From: Corynebacterium jeddahense
GTDB taxonomy: Bacteria > Actinomycetota > Actinomycetes > Mycobacteriales > Mycobacteriaceae
Reading direction: 5' to 3'
Assembly (NCBI RefSeq): GCF_028609865.1
Contig: NZ_CP063194.1
Span: 1,798,001-1,862,000 of the forward strand
Length of the DNA stretch: 64,000 nt
A program made the position numbers and the translations under genes. Numbering within the stretch: the first letter of the stretch is position 1; every line of letters starts with the position of its first letter. Below the pieces are notes generated by a model. That model made no database searches and was not told where the DNA came from. It saw nothing but the letters and a program-made list of their open reading frames with translations. Shown in pieces: positions 51,860 through 61,471 of this stretch.

Positions 51860-52771
51860 TTAAGTCGGCGGGCATCCGCCGCGAATTATTTCTGCCCCCC
51901 AGGCTGAGGCGAGCCTTTCGCGCGACATGACGACGGCCTGACCCGGCGCCAACTTATCCACGGGCATCTGGCCGGCCCGCGTGTAGCCGTTGAAGCGGCG
52001 GCCGAACTGCTTGACCACGTCGATGCGGAGGTCGGCGATGTCAACCTCCTGCTTGCCGTAGTTGGCGATCTCAATGAGGCCCTCGCCGTCCGGGCCGGTG
52101 TGGTACACCTCGGAGATGAGCACGTCCCCGCGCTTCGGAGCGGCCGACGCCTCGGTCGCGTGCGCCTTGTTCGGCGTGCGCGGGGCGCGGATGAAGTCGG
52201 AGGCGTTGTCGTCCGTGTCCTTCACCCGCTGGAAGCTCTCGCCCAGGGCAGAGTCGGTGGTGTTGGCCAGCACCGCACCCTCGCCGCAGGCCTGGCTCGC
52301 CGTGCCCGGGAACTGCACGGCGACGGCGTCGACAGTCTTGCCACCCTTATCGCGCAACAGCGCGCCGTAGGACTCGTTGGCAAACGACGTCTTGTAGCGG
52401 CCCTTCACGTCCGCGTCCGCGATGGTGGACTGGCTGCTTTCGCGCGCAAAGACCCACGTCTCGCCGGCGCCGATGGTGCCGTCGAGGGTGTTCTGCGGCG
52501 CGGAGGCCACCGAACCCGTGCCGGTGCACCGGAAGAGCTGCCAGCCGGTCACATCCACCGGCGAATCGGACCAGTGTGCAATTTCGATGAAGTTGTCGTG
52601 GTAGCCGCCCGGGCCTCCGTTATTCAGCTCAGTGATAACAACGCCCCTACGAAATTTCATGATTCCGTGCATCGCCTCATCCTGCGCGACAGCCTTGGGT
52701 ACCGAGCCCGCGGCCAGGGGCAGTGCGATGACAATCGCTCGATGCAAGCGCGATGCACCCGCGCACAGCAT
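51860..52771 (-). CDS. Secreted protein with two lamin-tail-like domains
   Basis: 303 residues from ATG 52771 (MLCAGASRLHRAIVIALPL, GGAAG-type purines upstream); the frame extends to a TTG at 52807. Signal peptide with cleavage near AVAQDEA. Domain 1 begins VVITELNNGGPGGYHDNFIEI and domain 2 VLISEVYHTGPDGEGLIEI, the characteristic lamin-tail starts; each continues with V(D)(V/I)(T/A)(G/D)-type strands. These domains are found in secreted bacterial nucleases and surface proteins. Partner role unknown. Confidence 0.8.
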   Translation of the reverse strand: MLCAGASRLHRAIVIALPLAAGSVPKAVAQDEAMHGIMKFRRGVVITELNNGGPGGYHDNFIEIAHWSDSPVDVTGWQLFRCTGTGSVASAPQNTLDGTIGAGETWVFARESSQSTIADADVKGRYKTSFANESYGALLRDKGGKTVDAVAVQFPGTASQACGEGAVLANTTDSALGESFQRVKDTDDNASDFIRAPRTPNKAHATEASAAPKRGDVLISEVYHTGPDGEGLIEIANYGKQEVDIADLRIDVVKQFGRRFNGYTRAGQMPVDKLAPGQAVVMSRERLASAWGAEIIRGGCPPT

Positions 52772-52987
52772 TTTTGTGAACTTCCATGATGCTCCTGAGG
52801 TAGTCAATGACTACCCTACGGCGGAGCAGCCATCCATCAACCTAGAAGAGTGGGGGAAACGTGAAATGTCACCAAGCGAAATGTGAATTAACTGAGATTA
52901 GCGGGTCAAAACCTCGGGGTGTTGCGCTTCAAATTCCGCAATGCCCCGTCCGCCCCTAGGAGGCTTTTCCAATTCGCTATCCCAAGG

Positions 52988-54235
52988 TTAGCTGCTCCAC
53001 ACCCCCTTAAAATCCAATATCACCTTGTCGTTAAGATCCGAAACAGGCTCAAGAAACTCGTCGTGATCGACCAAAAGCACGATTATTTCGCATCCCTCTT
53101 CTATTGCACTCAGATCCACTAGGTCTGCGTTCGAATGCGACCCTAAAGTGCCTGGCAGGACTTCCACATGAGGTTCAACTATAAGAAAGTGTACATCAGG
53201 GTGATCTGATGTCAAGGTTTCTGCTATCGCTAGCGCTGGAGATTCACGCAAGTCTTCGACGTTCGCTTTGAAGGTCAGACCCAGGATTGCTACGGTTTTG
53301 GCACTGGTTGAAGCAATGGAGTCTTCCACCCGGCGCACTACGAAGTCCGGCTTGGCATCGTTTACTCTGCGAGCCATCTCAATAAGTCGAGCCTGTTTCG
53401 TCGACGAAACTATGAACCAGGGATCAACTGCAATGCAGTGTCCGCCAACTCCCGGCCCAGGCTCTAAAATGTTAACCCTGGGGTGATGATTGGCAAGTTC
53501 GATCAGCTCCCAAACGTCTACCCCATTCTCCGCGCAAATAAGCGATAGCTCGTTTGCGAAAGCGATGTTGACATCCCGGTAGGAATTCTCAGTTAGCTTT
53601 GCCATCTCAGCGGTTTTCGCATCGGTGCCCAGGATGCTGCCGTTGACGAATGTTTTGTAAAGATTCCTCGCTCTCTCTAGCGAAGCAGAATTCAACCCCC
53701 CAATGACTCGGTCATTGGAAGCCATCTCTCTCATTATTCCACCCGGGATCACGCGCTCAGGACAATACGCGAAATATACGCTGTTCTCTTTTCCACTTTC
53801 CAGAGTGAGGTCTGGCCTAAGAGACAATAGATATTTAGCCATCTCGCTGGTAGTCCCAGGTGGTGAGGTCGACTCCAAGACCACCAGCTCACCGCCCTGT
53901 ATAACTCGAGCGATACTGCTCACAGCCGAGCGTATATACCGGTCATCTAGCCGATGATCTTTTCGAACAGGCGTAGGGACTGCAATAACGAATGCGTCCG
54001 CGGCTTCGAGCGTTGCGCTCGCGCGCAGCAATCCTTCATCTACTACATGCTGCAGAAGAGCTGCGAAACCAGGCTCATCGAACGGAGTAACGCCGTCATT
54101 AACCGAATCAACTATGCGAGGATCAGTATCAATCCCCAACACCTGTTGCCCGGCGTTTGCGAAAAAGGCAGCTGTGGGCAAGCCGATGTAACCTAGCCCG
54201 ATCACCGACACGTTTATCGCTGTAGTTGCGCGCAC
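52988..54235 (-). CDS. Nucleotide-sugar dehydrogenase, WecC-like (UDP-ManNAc/HexNAc dehydrogenase)
   Basis: 415 residues from GTG 54235, chosen for GAAGGAG 8 bp upstream. Two Rossmann domains: SVIGLGYIGLPTAAFFANAG and TVAILGLTFKANVEDLRESPAL; catalytic region HPRVNILEPGPGVGGHCIAVDPWF with the essential Cys in GGHCIAVDP, typical of WecC rather than Ugd (GGGCLPKD). Oxidises a UDP-HexNAc to its uronate for surface glycan. Lower GC than its Ugd neighbour. Divergent from ugd. Confidence 0.88.
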   Translation of the reverse strand: MRATTAINVSVIGLGYIGLPTAAFFANAGQQVLGIDTDPRIVDSVNDGVTPFDEPGFAALLQHVVDEGLLRASATLEAADAFVIAVPTPVRKDHRLDDRYIRSAVSSIARVIQGGELVVLESTSPPGTTSEMAKYLLSLRPDLTLESGKENSVYFAYCPERVIPGGIMREMASNDRVIGGLNSASLERARNLYKTFVNGSILGTDAKTAEMAKLTENSYRDVNIAFANELSLICAENGVDVWELIELANHHPRVNILEPGPGVGGHCIAVDPWFIVSSTKQARLIEMARRVNDAKPDFVVRRVEDSIASTSAKTVAILGLTFKANVEDLRESPALAIAETLTSDHPDVHFLIVEPHVEVLPGTLGSHSNADLVDLSAIEEGCEIIVLLVDHDEFLEPVSDLNDKVILDFKGVWSS

Positions 54236-54376
54236 AGAAAACTCCTTCAGGTTCTGCCAAACAACATTACAAAGTATTCGAGTCGGATTCCGAATTTGGC
54301 CCACGTAGATAGAGCCACAATCGCAAATCCAGCCCCTAGTAGAGTGAAAAATGCAGACAGGGCATAATGTCATCTT

Positions 54377-55753
54377 ATGCGGATGACTGTGATTGGTACT
54401 GGTTACCTAGGCGCAACCCACGCCGCCTGCATGGCGGAGTTGGGTCACGAGGTGCTCGGCGTGGACGTGGACGAGGCCAAGGTCGAGGCGCTGAAGAACG
54501 GCAAGGTGCCGTTCTACGAGCCGGGGTTGCCGGAGGTGCTCGAGCGCAACATTGAGGCAGGTCGCCTTAGCTTTACGACGAGCTACGCCGAGGCCGCTGC
54601 CTTCGGCAACGTCCACTTTATCGGTGTGGGCACCCCGCAGCAGCGCGGCTCGTACGCGGCGGACACCCGCTACGTCGAAGCCGTCATCGACGACCTCGTG
54701 CCCCAGCTCGAGGGCGACCACCTCATCCTGGGCAAGTCCACCGTCCCGGTCGGCACCGCCGGCGCGCTGCAGGAGCGCGCCGACAAGCTGGCGAAGCCGG
54801 GCACGACGGTGGAGATCGCGTGGAACCCGGAGTTCCTGCGCGAGGGCTACGCGGTCAAGGACACGATCGAGCCGGACCGGATCGTCATCGGGCACCGCGC
54901 CGGCGACTCCCGTGCCGAGGAGACCGCCCGCGAGGTCTACGCCACCCCGCTGTCCAACGGCACCCCGTTCATCGTCACCGACCTGCAGACCGCGGAGCTG
55001 GTGAAGGTCTCGGCGAACGCGTTCCTGGCCACGAAGATCAGCTTCATCAACGCCGTCTCCGAAGTATGCGAGAACGTCGGCGCGGACGTGACGCAGCTCG
55101 CCGACGCGATCGGCTACGACGACCGCATCGGCCGGAAGTTCCTCGGCGCGGGCTTGGGCTTCGGCGGCGGGTGTTTGCCCAAGGACATCCGGGCGTTCAT
55201 GGCGCGCGCCGGCGAGGTGGGCGCGGACCAGGCGCTGACGTTCCTTCGCGAGGTCGACGCGATCAACATGCGCCGCCGCCAGCGGGTGGTGGACCTCTCG
55301 CGCGAGGAGCTGGGCAGCCTCATCGGCAAGCGGATCACGGTGCTCGGCGCGGCGTTCAAGCCGAACTCGGATGACGTGCGCGATTCGCCGGCGCTCGCCG
55401 TCGCCGGCCAGCTCTCGCTCGCGGGTGCGGCGGTGCGCGTCTACGACCCGCAGGGCATGGTCAACGCACGAAAAATAATCCCCGACCTCGATTACGCGGC
55501 TTCGCTCGAGGATGCACTGCGCGGCGCTGAACTCACCATTCTGGCTACCGAGTGGGACGAGTTCAAGCAGATGGACCCAGTGTGGGCCGGAGGGCTCGTC
55601 GAGAAGCAGCTGCTTATCGACGGCCGCAACGTCCTCCCCGTCGCCGATTGGCAGCAGGCGGGCTGGAGAATATGGGGGCTTGGCCGCTCGACCCACGAGG
55701 TTTGTTCAACACTCCCCACTTCACCAGTTTATGCTACATCGTACCGTCAGTAA
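54377..55753 (+). CDS. ugd: UDP-glucose 6-dehydrogenase
   Basis: 458 residues from ATG 54377. Rossmann VIGTGYLGATHAACMAELG, active site FGGGCLPKDIRAF (catalytic Cys), and C-terminal AAFKPNSDDVRDSPALA. Converts UDP-glucose to UDP-glucuronate. The last ~20 residues (RSTHEVCSTLPTSPVYATSYRQ) extend beyond the usual end and are encoded in DNA whose GC drops from 55690 onward, so the natural C-terminus may have been replaced at the island junction. Confidence 0.93.
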   Translation: MRMTVIGTGYLGATHAACMAELGHEVLGVDVDEAKVEALKNGKVPFYEPGLPEVLERNIEAGRLSFTTSYAEAAAFGNVHFIGVGTPQQRGSYAADTRYVEAVIDDLVPQLEGDHLILGKSTVPVGTAGALQERADKLAKPGTTVEIAWNPEFLREGYAVKDTIEPDRIVIGHRAGDSRAEETAREVYATPLSNGTPFIVTDLQTAELVKVSANAFLATKISFINAVSEVCENVGADVTQLADAIGYDDRIGRKFLGAGLGFGGGCLPKDIRAFMARAGEVGADQALTFLREVDAINMRRRQRVVDLSREELGSLIGKRITVLGAAFKPNSDDVRDSPALAVAGQLSLAGAAVRVYDPQGMVNARKIIPDLDYAASLEDALRGAELTILATEWDEFKQMDPVWAGGLVEKQLLIDGRNVLPVADWQQAGWRIWGLGRSTHEVCSTLPTSPVYATSYRQ

Positions 55754-55763
55754 GAGTTAAGGC

Positions 55764-57362
55764 ATGGGCGATAGACGAGCTAGCGAGATCACATCGGTCA
55801 TTTATTTCCTCGAGGACGCTTCCGCAATGGGCGGGGTTCGAAAACACGTGATCGACTCCGCAGCGGAATTGAGCCGCAGGGGTTATTCGGTATCTGTGGT
55901 ATCACGGTTCCATTCAGACGATAACGAGATCGGGGTGAAGGTCACTTCTATTCACGACAAGGGGTACGAAGACCTTGTTCGAACCGACGGTGACCAGCAA
56001 AAAACCGAAGAGATCTTTCAAAAGCGCGTTAACGCGAGCCGCCGAATCCACTCGATTTTCGGCACACTCGATGACCATACTGTTGTGATAGCAGTTCAGT
56101 ATGGTTGTTTGGTCGATTTGGAGCACGCCCACTTACTGAAACGCACAGACAGAAGCTTTCACCTAGTGGGTGCGTACCACAGCTCATGGGAATATGCACG
56201 CACTGCCGGCTACTACAATCTCTTACAACGCTTACTCTCTGAATGCGATAAATCGGTATTCCTCACTAATGAGGATCACAAGAAATTCCAGGCTGAGGGA
56301 AACTCGAACGGAGTTGCAATCCCCAATGCAATCGCTGGTGGCACCGTCAGGCCGCGCGATCAACGAAGGCCAGCTTTTGCTTATGTAGGACGGTTGCACC
56401 CCGAAAAAGGTGTTAGGGAGCTTGTCAATGTGTGGGCATTCAGTCGAGAGGTTGGAACCCCGCTGCCACCGTTAAGAATCTTTGGAACAGGCCCTCTGCA
56501 AAGCGAACTGGAAAACCTCATCCAAACTGAGGACCTTTCTGAGATCGTTGAAATCGCCGGTTTCACATCAGAACCTCAAGAGGTTTTAGCTAACCACGTA
56601 GCAGTAGTGTCTTGCTCCCCACGAGAAGGCTTTCCAATGATGCTCCTCGAGGCCGGATCGGTTGGCACCCCGTGCGTTGTCTATGACGCCGGTCCAGGCA
56701 CGAGAGAATTCGCTGCAAGCCACGATGCTGGGTTTGTTGTGCCATTGGGCGACCAAAGGGCCTTCATAAAATTAGCGCTTGAACTGTTCGAAGACACTGA
56801 ACGATGGTCAGCCAAGTCCGAGTCGGCAAAAGCAGCAGCTGACCAATATGCGCCTGATCAAATATACAATAGATGGGAGCTGCTGTTCGCTGAAATATCT
56901 GGTATTGATTTAGATACAATAACGAATTCAACCGAGGTAAGTATGTCAAAGACTGAGCCGTCAGGCAGAGGACGAGAAATCCGTTACGCCCTTCCCGCGT
57001 CTCTAGACCCCCAAACGACGACCCTCCAATTCCATTTTCAGAGGGATGTACCCATCAAGTCGTTCGTAGCAATTTTTAGATTCTGGGACGCGACAGGAAG
57101 CGAGATTAAGGAAGCCGTTGAGGGGCTAACTTATTCTGATTTCTTCAATGCACAATATGTTTATGTCCCAAGTTCCGACAAATTCGGTATCGAACAAGAG
57201 ATGACGATGTTTCTACCTACGTTGCCCCAGGCCCAAAGAATTGAGTTGCAGATTCATCCCTGGGACAAGCAAGTTGATCCCCGAAGTGCTATTAGCGGAG
57301 TATTTGTTACCCAACGGTCGGAGTTGAGCACAGCCTCATTCAAGTTGAAGGAAAGCGAGTAA
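55764..57362 (+). CDS. Glycosyltransferase family 4 with C-terminal extension
   Basis: 532 residues from ATG 55764. GT-B retaining glycosyltransferase: acceptor domain starts SVIYFLEDASAMGGVRKHVIDSAAEL, donor domain with FAYVGRLHPEKGVRELV and the E-x7-E motif CSPREGFPMMLLEAGS. After residue ~400 comes a ~130-residue beta-rich segment not part of GT4, possibly a binding or dimer module. Low GC. 11 bp after ugd and 4 bp before the next GT, so an operon for surface glycan synthesis. Confidence 0.88.
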   Translation: MGDRRASEITSVIYFLEDASAMGGVRKHVIDSAAELSRRGYSVSVVSRFHSDDNEIGVKVTSIHDKGYEDLVRTDGDQQKTEEIFQKRVNASRRIHSIFGTLDDHTVVIAVQYGCLVDLEHAHLLKRTDRSFHLVGAYHSSWEYARTAGYYNLLQRLLSECDKSVFLTNEDHKKFQAEGNSNGVAIPNAIAGGTVRPRDQRRPAFAYVGRLHPEKGVRELVNVWAFSREVGTPLPPLRIFGTGPLQSELENLIQTEDLSEIVEIAGFTSEPQEVLANHVAVVSCSPREGFPMMLLEAGSVGTPCVVYDAGPGTREFAASHDAGFVVPLGDQRAFIKLALELFEDTERWSAKSESAKAAADQYAPDQIYNRWELLFAEISGIDLDTITNSTEVSMSKTEPSGRGREIRYALPASLDPQTTTLQFHFQRDVPIKSFVAIFRFWDATGSEIKEAVEGLTYSDFFNAQYVYVPSSDKFGIEQEMTMFLPTLPQAQRIELQIHPWDKQVDPRSAISGVFVTQRSELSTASFKLKESE

Positions 57363-57366
57363 TTTA

Positions 57367-59391
57367 ATGAAGACGGTTTCCGTGGTCATTGGTTTCAAGG
57401 ACTGGGGCCTTGACCGCCTGCGTGTCTCCCTCGGCTCGTTGGTCCCCCAAGTGCACAAAGCTGGCGGTGAAGTCATTGTTGTTGATTACGGGTCCAAGGA
57501 TGCAGAATCCGTCCGCAGCCTTGTACAAGCGTCTGGAGCGACCGTTAAGCGAATTGACAATGGTGATCCGTGGTCGCGATCGCGTGCACTTAACGCAGGA
57601 TTCTCCGAGTCGACAGGCGAAATCCTCATCAGCACAGATGCAGATATGATCTTTACCCCCGACGCTATCCAGGGTATCCTGTCCCGTTTCACCGAACCGG
57701 ATTCCAAACTCTGCATTCTTCAATGCAAGGACCTGCCCCAACACATGGACGCGGCGTACTTCGCGGAGTCCAATGAGATCGACTTCGAAGAGTGCGAGGA
57801 GCAATCGCTCTTCCGACCACGTTATGGAATGGGAGGAATGATCGCTTGCACGAGGGAAGCGTTCCTAACTGCACGTGGGTTTGATGAGCGGATGCATACT
57901 TACGGAGGTGAGGACATTGACTTCGCTCAACGTCTTCGGTCCCTCGGCTACAGATTTGATTGGATAGACGACCCGAAAATAGCTATCTACCATATCTGGC
58001 ACCCGTCATCGAGGCGGGCCAATGAGGAAACAGTGGCGGGGAGTATCGCAATTGAGCGCAATTCAAATATTTTATCAAACGACCGAAGCGTAGTTCGAAA
58101 CCTACGACAATGGCGTTACAAGCCGGCCGATGCCCGCCCCGCCGTATCCATCGTGATTTCAACGAAAGATAGGCTTAGTTACCTCAAAGAAGCTATATCC
58201 TCAGTATTCAACCAAACGATCCAAGACTTCGAACTGATAGTCATCGATGATGGCTCCAGCGATGGCACATGGGCTTTTCTTCAATCGATATCAGATCGTC
58301 GTCTCAAGACTCAGCGGACTGAAGGAATTGGTTTAGCTGGCGCACGAAACATCGGTACATCCTTGTGCTCGGCCGACTGGATCATGGTTCACGACGATGA
58401 TGACCTGATGCTACCCACCCGCATTGAAGACCACCTTACGGCTTTGACCGGTGATCTTGACGGTACCTATGGAGGCTGGATTGATTTTGAAGACAGGCCA
58501 GGGGGCAAATACGAAGTGTTCCCTGGGCGAAAGTTCTCCGAAGATGCAATCCGATTCGGTGGTAGAGTATATCTTCATCCAACCCTCATGCTGCGCAAAT
58601 CGCTGATGGAAGCTACTCCTTATGATGAGACGTTCCGCTCAGGATCAGACCTGAACATGGCGCTGCGAATGTTGAGAAACGGCATGACCCTCTCCCACAC
58701 CGGGAAGATCGCTATTCTACGACGCCTACACGACAAACAGGTAACACATGCCGACAGCGCTTACCAGAAAGCCTCATGGGCTACATCGAAGCAGTTCGGG
58801 CACCCAAGTGCGTCACTACCGCAAACCAAATTTAAGCGTGAGAGTTCTGACAAGAATTCACCAACAGTTGAAGTAGCCAATTTGGCGCCAAGCGTATTGC
58901 TTGCAAAATATGGACCTGACTCGTTTGCCCAGCGGCTTGTTTTTATACATCCAATGAGCGTTGAGAAGCCTACCCCCGATGATGCCGAGTTTCAACAACT
59001 TTTCACGCTGAAACGAGAATCCCAAGCGGGTTGCTTTAAATGGGGCGTTCTCTCGGGAAACAGCTGGGCGGAAATTCTCGAGTGGCAATCATGCGGAGCT
59101 AAATTATCATTCTATACCAGCTTGGAGGCCGAAGAGGATTATGTTCTGAAACAAGGCCTCTGGGGGGCATTAGAAGCGATTCTTGCTCCTAGGGGTCCTG
59201 CGGATTACTTAGTAAAAATTGAGACCTTCCCAGATGAAGATGCTGACTACCCTCCCCTCTTTTTGAAGAGCGGTAGCTCAGCAGAGTCTTGGGTCAATCT
59301 CTACGAAATCAGCCCAGACATGGCTGGCATCGCCCATGACTTGATTGGAAACAGTGATTTTATTTTCAGTATTGGAAGCGCAGACCTATGA
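57367..59391 (+). CDS. Bifunctional two-domain GT2 glycosyltransferase
   Basis: 674 residues from ATG 57367. Domain 1 (~1-240): VSVVIGFKDWGLDRL, VIVVDYGSKD, STDADMIF (DxD), and FDERMHTYGGEDIDFAQRLR, a chondroitin-polymerase/WelE-like arrangement. Domain 2 (~255-480): VSIVISTKDRLSYLKEAISSVFNQTIQDFELIVIDDGSSDGTW and VHDDDDLM. Two complete GT-A catalytic sites suggest a processive or alternating polymerase for a two-sugar repeat. The last ~170 residues are unassigned. Cytosolic, probably membrane-associated. Overlaps the next gene by 4 bp. Confidence 0.88.
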   Translation: MKTVSVVIGFKDWGLDRLRVSLGSLVPQVHKAGGEVIVVDYGSKDAESVRSLVQASGATVKRIDNGDPWSRSRALNAGFSESTGEILISTDADMIFTPDAIQGILSRFTEPDSKLCILQCKDLPQHMDAAYFAESNEIDFEECEEQSLFRPRYGMGGMIACTREAFLTARGFDERMHTYGGEDIDFAQRLRSLGYRFDWIDDPKIAIYHIWHPSSRRANEETVAGSIAIERNSNILSNDRSVVRNLRQWRYKPADARPAVSIVISTKDRLSYLKEAISSVFNQTIQDFELIVIDDGSSDGTWAFLQSISDRRLKTQRTEGIGLAGARNIGTSLCSADWIMVHDDDDLMLPTRIEDHLTALTGDLDGTYGGWIDFEDRPGGKYEVFPGRKFSEDAIRFGGRVYLHPTLMLRKSLMEATPYDETFRSGSDLNMALRMLRNGMTLSHTGKIAILRRLHDKQVTHADSAYQKASWATSKQFGHPSASLPQTKFKRESSDKNSPTVEVANLAPSVLLAKYGPDSFAQRLVFIHPMSVEKPTPDDAEFQQLFTLKRESQAGCFKWGVLSGNSWAEILEWQSCGAKLSFYTSLEAEEDYVLKQGLWGALEAILAPRGPADYLVKIETFPDEDADYPPLFLKSGSSAESWVNLYEISPDMAGIAHDLIGNSDFIFSIGSADL

Positions 59392-60041
59392 TCTTCAGCT
59401 TTGTTTTCGATGACATCGTCGGCTTCAGCAAGCTCTCCGCATCTGCCGAAGAATACGACGGAATTCCTCAGCCCACTAAGCTCCAGTTCGAATTCATCTC
59501 GCCCAGACCCGTCAACAGTAATTCGATTGCTGCAGCTGGAACATTGTGTTTCGGTCGGTATATAGAAGGAAGGGTGAGCTATCAGGGTCACATCGATCGC
59601 CCCGTTGCCGAGGCTCTTCAAAGCTATCTCGGCCAACCTTACGTCTATTTCTCCGGGGTCGACTTTCGACCGAAAGATCCCTGCCGCCGCCCCAACATCG
59701 CGAGCTTGAACTTAGCGAACTCAAACCTTCCAACTCCAGCGGCTACAAACTCGTTCGAGCGCGACAGAGAGTTCGTTTTGACATTCCACGATTCTTCCCG
59801 GCGTGTCGGCTGGTCGATGGAACTGCCATATATCGACATTCCAGCCAACATTTCTAGGTTCCAAGAGAACCTTGAGCCTTTCAGCCGGGATTGGTGGTCG
59901 CCCTTAATCGCCGTTGTGATTCTTATCGCAGATGCTTTTGAAATAGGCACGATCCGAATTCCCAGGCTTAACGGACCTGGTGCCACCGAGTTGCGGAAGG
60001 TGCTCCGCTCTATCGACATGCGCCTCGAAGTTGGAGAATAA
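59388..60041 (+). CDS. Unknown protein coupled to the bifunctional glycosyltransferase
   Basis: 217 residues, ATG overlapping the preceding stop (ATGA), so cotranslated. No domain recognised; predicted alpha/beta with no signal or membrane segment. The segment SRDWWSPLIAVVILIADAFEIGTIRIPRLNGPG is well ordered. It ends like a small auxiliary factor of the glycan locus. Confidence 0.6.
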   Translation: MIFSFVFDDIVGFSKLSASAEEYDGIPQPTKLQFEFISPRPVNSNSIAAAGTLCFGRYIEGRVSYQGHIDRPVAEALQSYLGQPYVYFSGVDFRPKDPCRRPNIASLNLANSNLPTPAATNSFERDREFVLTFHDSSRRVGWSMELPYIDIPANISRFQENLEPFSRDWWSPLIAVVILIADAFEIGTIRIPRLNGPGATELRKVLRSIDMRLEVGE

Positions 60042-60559
60042 CCTCTATTTCTTCACCGCCCCATGGTTACCGCCCCAACTTCTCCGTTAGCACACGATGC
60101 AAGTAGGCGTTATCACTTCAATTAGGCGCACGGGCGTATCGAGACCGCTGCGACAGTAGCCATTGTGGTGGTTAGTGCGTTCATTGGGGGCCACACCGTA
60201 TTCGGCAATGCAAACGATGCTGGTAACGGCAGAACAATCGGGGCGATGAAAGCCCTAGAGCATCTGGCGCTTCAAATCCGGATAGGCCTACTAAGTAGAC
60301 TAGCAAGATGGCTGCCGTGTCGATAGAATGCGATGCAGCGGTCATCGTTGTAACCCATCGGTGGGATTTTAATAGGTGAGTCGAATCGCTGGCCGGCCAG
60401 CGTTACGCCACGGCAAGGGACGCAACCGGGTACAATCCGGTTATACCGCTACCTGATGCTCCAAAGTGCTCTTTATGCCACCCTCTGGCACCTCCTCACT
60501 TTAGGCGGTATAGGAGTACCTTTGGCGATTTTGATTCGGTCAGTAATACAAGATCTTAG
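60042..60559. other. Gap with decayed coding remnants
   Basis: A ~60-codon stretch in the plus strand ending near 60327 reads VAIVVVSAFIGGHTVFGNANDAGNGRT and looks like a degraded coding sequence, but it has no good start. An 8-bp inverted repeat TATACCGC/GCGGTATA lies at 60442-60449 and 60505-60512, not clearly a terminator. No intact gene. Confidence 0.4.
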
Positions 60560-61471
60560 TTGAATATCTTTTCTACCTCTTTTGAAACACAATCAATCAT
60601 GGACGAACGACGATATATCCGATTAAAAGAGTGGGGCATTTCGCAGGACACCACGAAAACCCCCTCCAATGAGTATTTGAGGAGTACTGATGGGTCACTC
60701 GCCCAAGAGGCTTTTCGGCTCCGCACGGACGAAAACGGTTTCATCAAGACTGGAAATGAAGTCCCAGACCCGGGACGTAAGCGAAAAGTGATTCTCTTGG
60801 GAGACTCATTTGTTGAATCCCTATTTGAACACGAGAGATTGAGATTTCCCTCCCTTTTTGAGGATCAGCTGCAAAAGACGGGGTTTCCCTTCGTTGTATT
60901 AAACGGTGGGTACTCGGGAGAAAACTTGTTGCATACTTACAACATCTTTTTGAATAAAGTTGTACCCCTGTTGAAGTACACTGAAAAAGTCATTTTCTTT
61001 ACTTCAATGATCGACAACCGTGCGATGACCTCGCAGTCGTCATACTGGTCCAGTCACACGATGCATGCACCGATATTGGACCCTCGGAACACCAGTAGGG
61101 CGACACAGATGGTTCCCCCCAGCACGGTCTCGCAGAGAATTTTGTTTCGCAGCCTATTAGAGCTTTGCCAGGCGTTTGGAGGAAAACCGCTGGTAGTTCT
61201 TTCTCCGTTTAGAAGCGCCGACCTCGGCGTCGATCCTTACCTTGACGCCCTCTTCCCCGATAGCTCTGGCCATACCCAATACATAGAGCACTATAACCTG
61301 ATTAATCTCGCCGCACGAGAGACGGCGGCCGAATTAAAAGTTCCAACGCTTGATGCCTCAAGTGAATTCATAGGGGCTACCGAAAATTTTTACGATACGT
61401 TGCATTTAAATACTACCGGCCAACAGAAGATGGCGACTTTGCTATACGACTTCTTTAGAAGCCAATATTAG
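60560..61471 (+). CDS. SGNH/GDSL-type hydrolase
   Basis: 303 residues with TTG 60560 as the longest start (ATG 60599, MDERRYIRL, is an alternative). Block I is VILLGDSFVES, the Gly block VLNGGYSGENLLHTY, and the C-terminal catalytic pair FYDTLHLNTTGQQ (DxxH). Such cytosolic or cell-surface enzymes deacetylate or acylate glycans. No signal peptide. Low GC, part of the glycan region. Confidence 0.75.
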   Translation: MNIFSTSFETQSIMDERRYIRLKEWGISQDTTKTPSNEYLRSTDGSLAQEAFRLRTDENGFIKTGNEVPDPGRKRKVILLGDSFVESLFEHERLRFPSLFEDQLQKTGFPFVVLNGGYSGENLLHTYNIFLNKVVPLLKYTEKVIFFTSMIDNRAMTSQSSYWSSHTMHAPILDPRNTSRATQMVPPSTVSQRILFRSLLELCQAFGGKPLVVLSPFRSADLGVDPYLDALFPDSSGHTQYIEHYNLINLAARETAAELKVPTLDASSEFIGATENFYDTLHLNTTGQQKMATLLYDFFRSQY

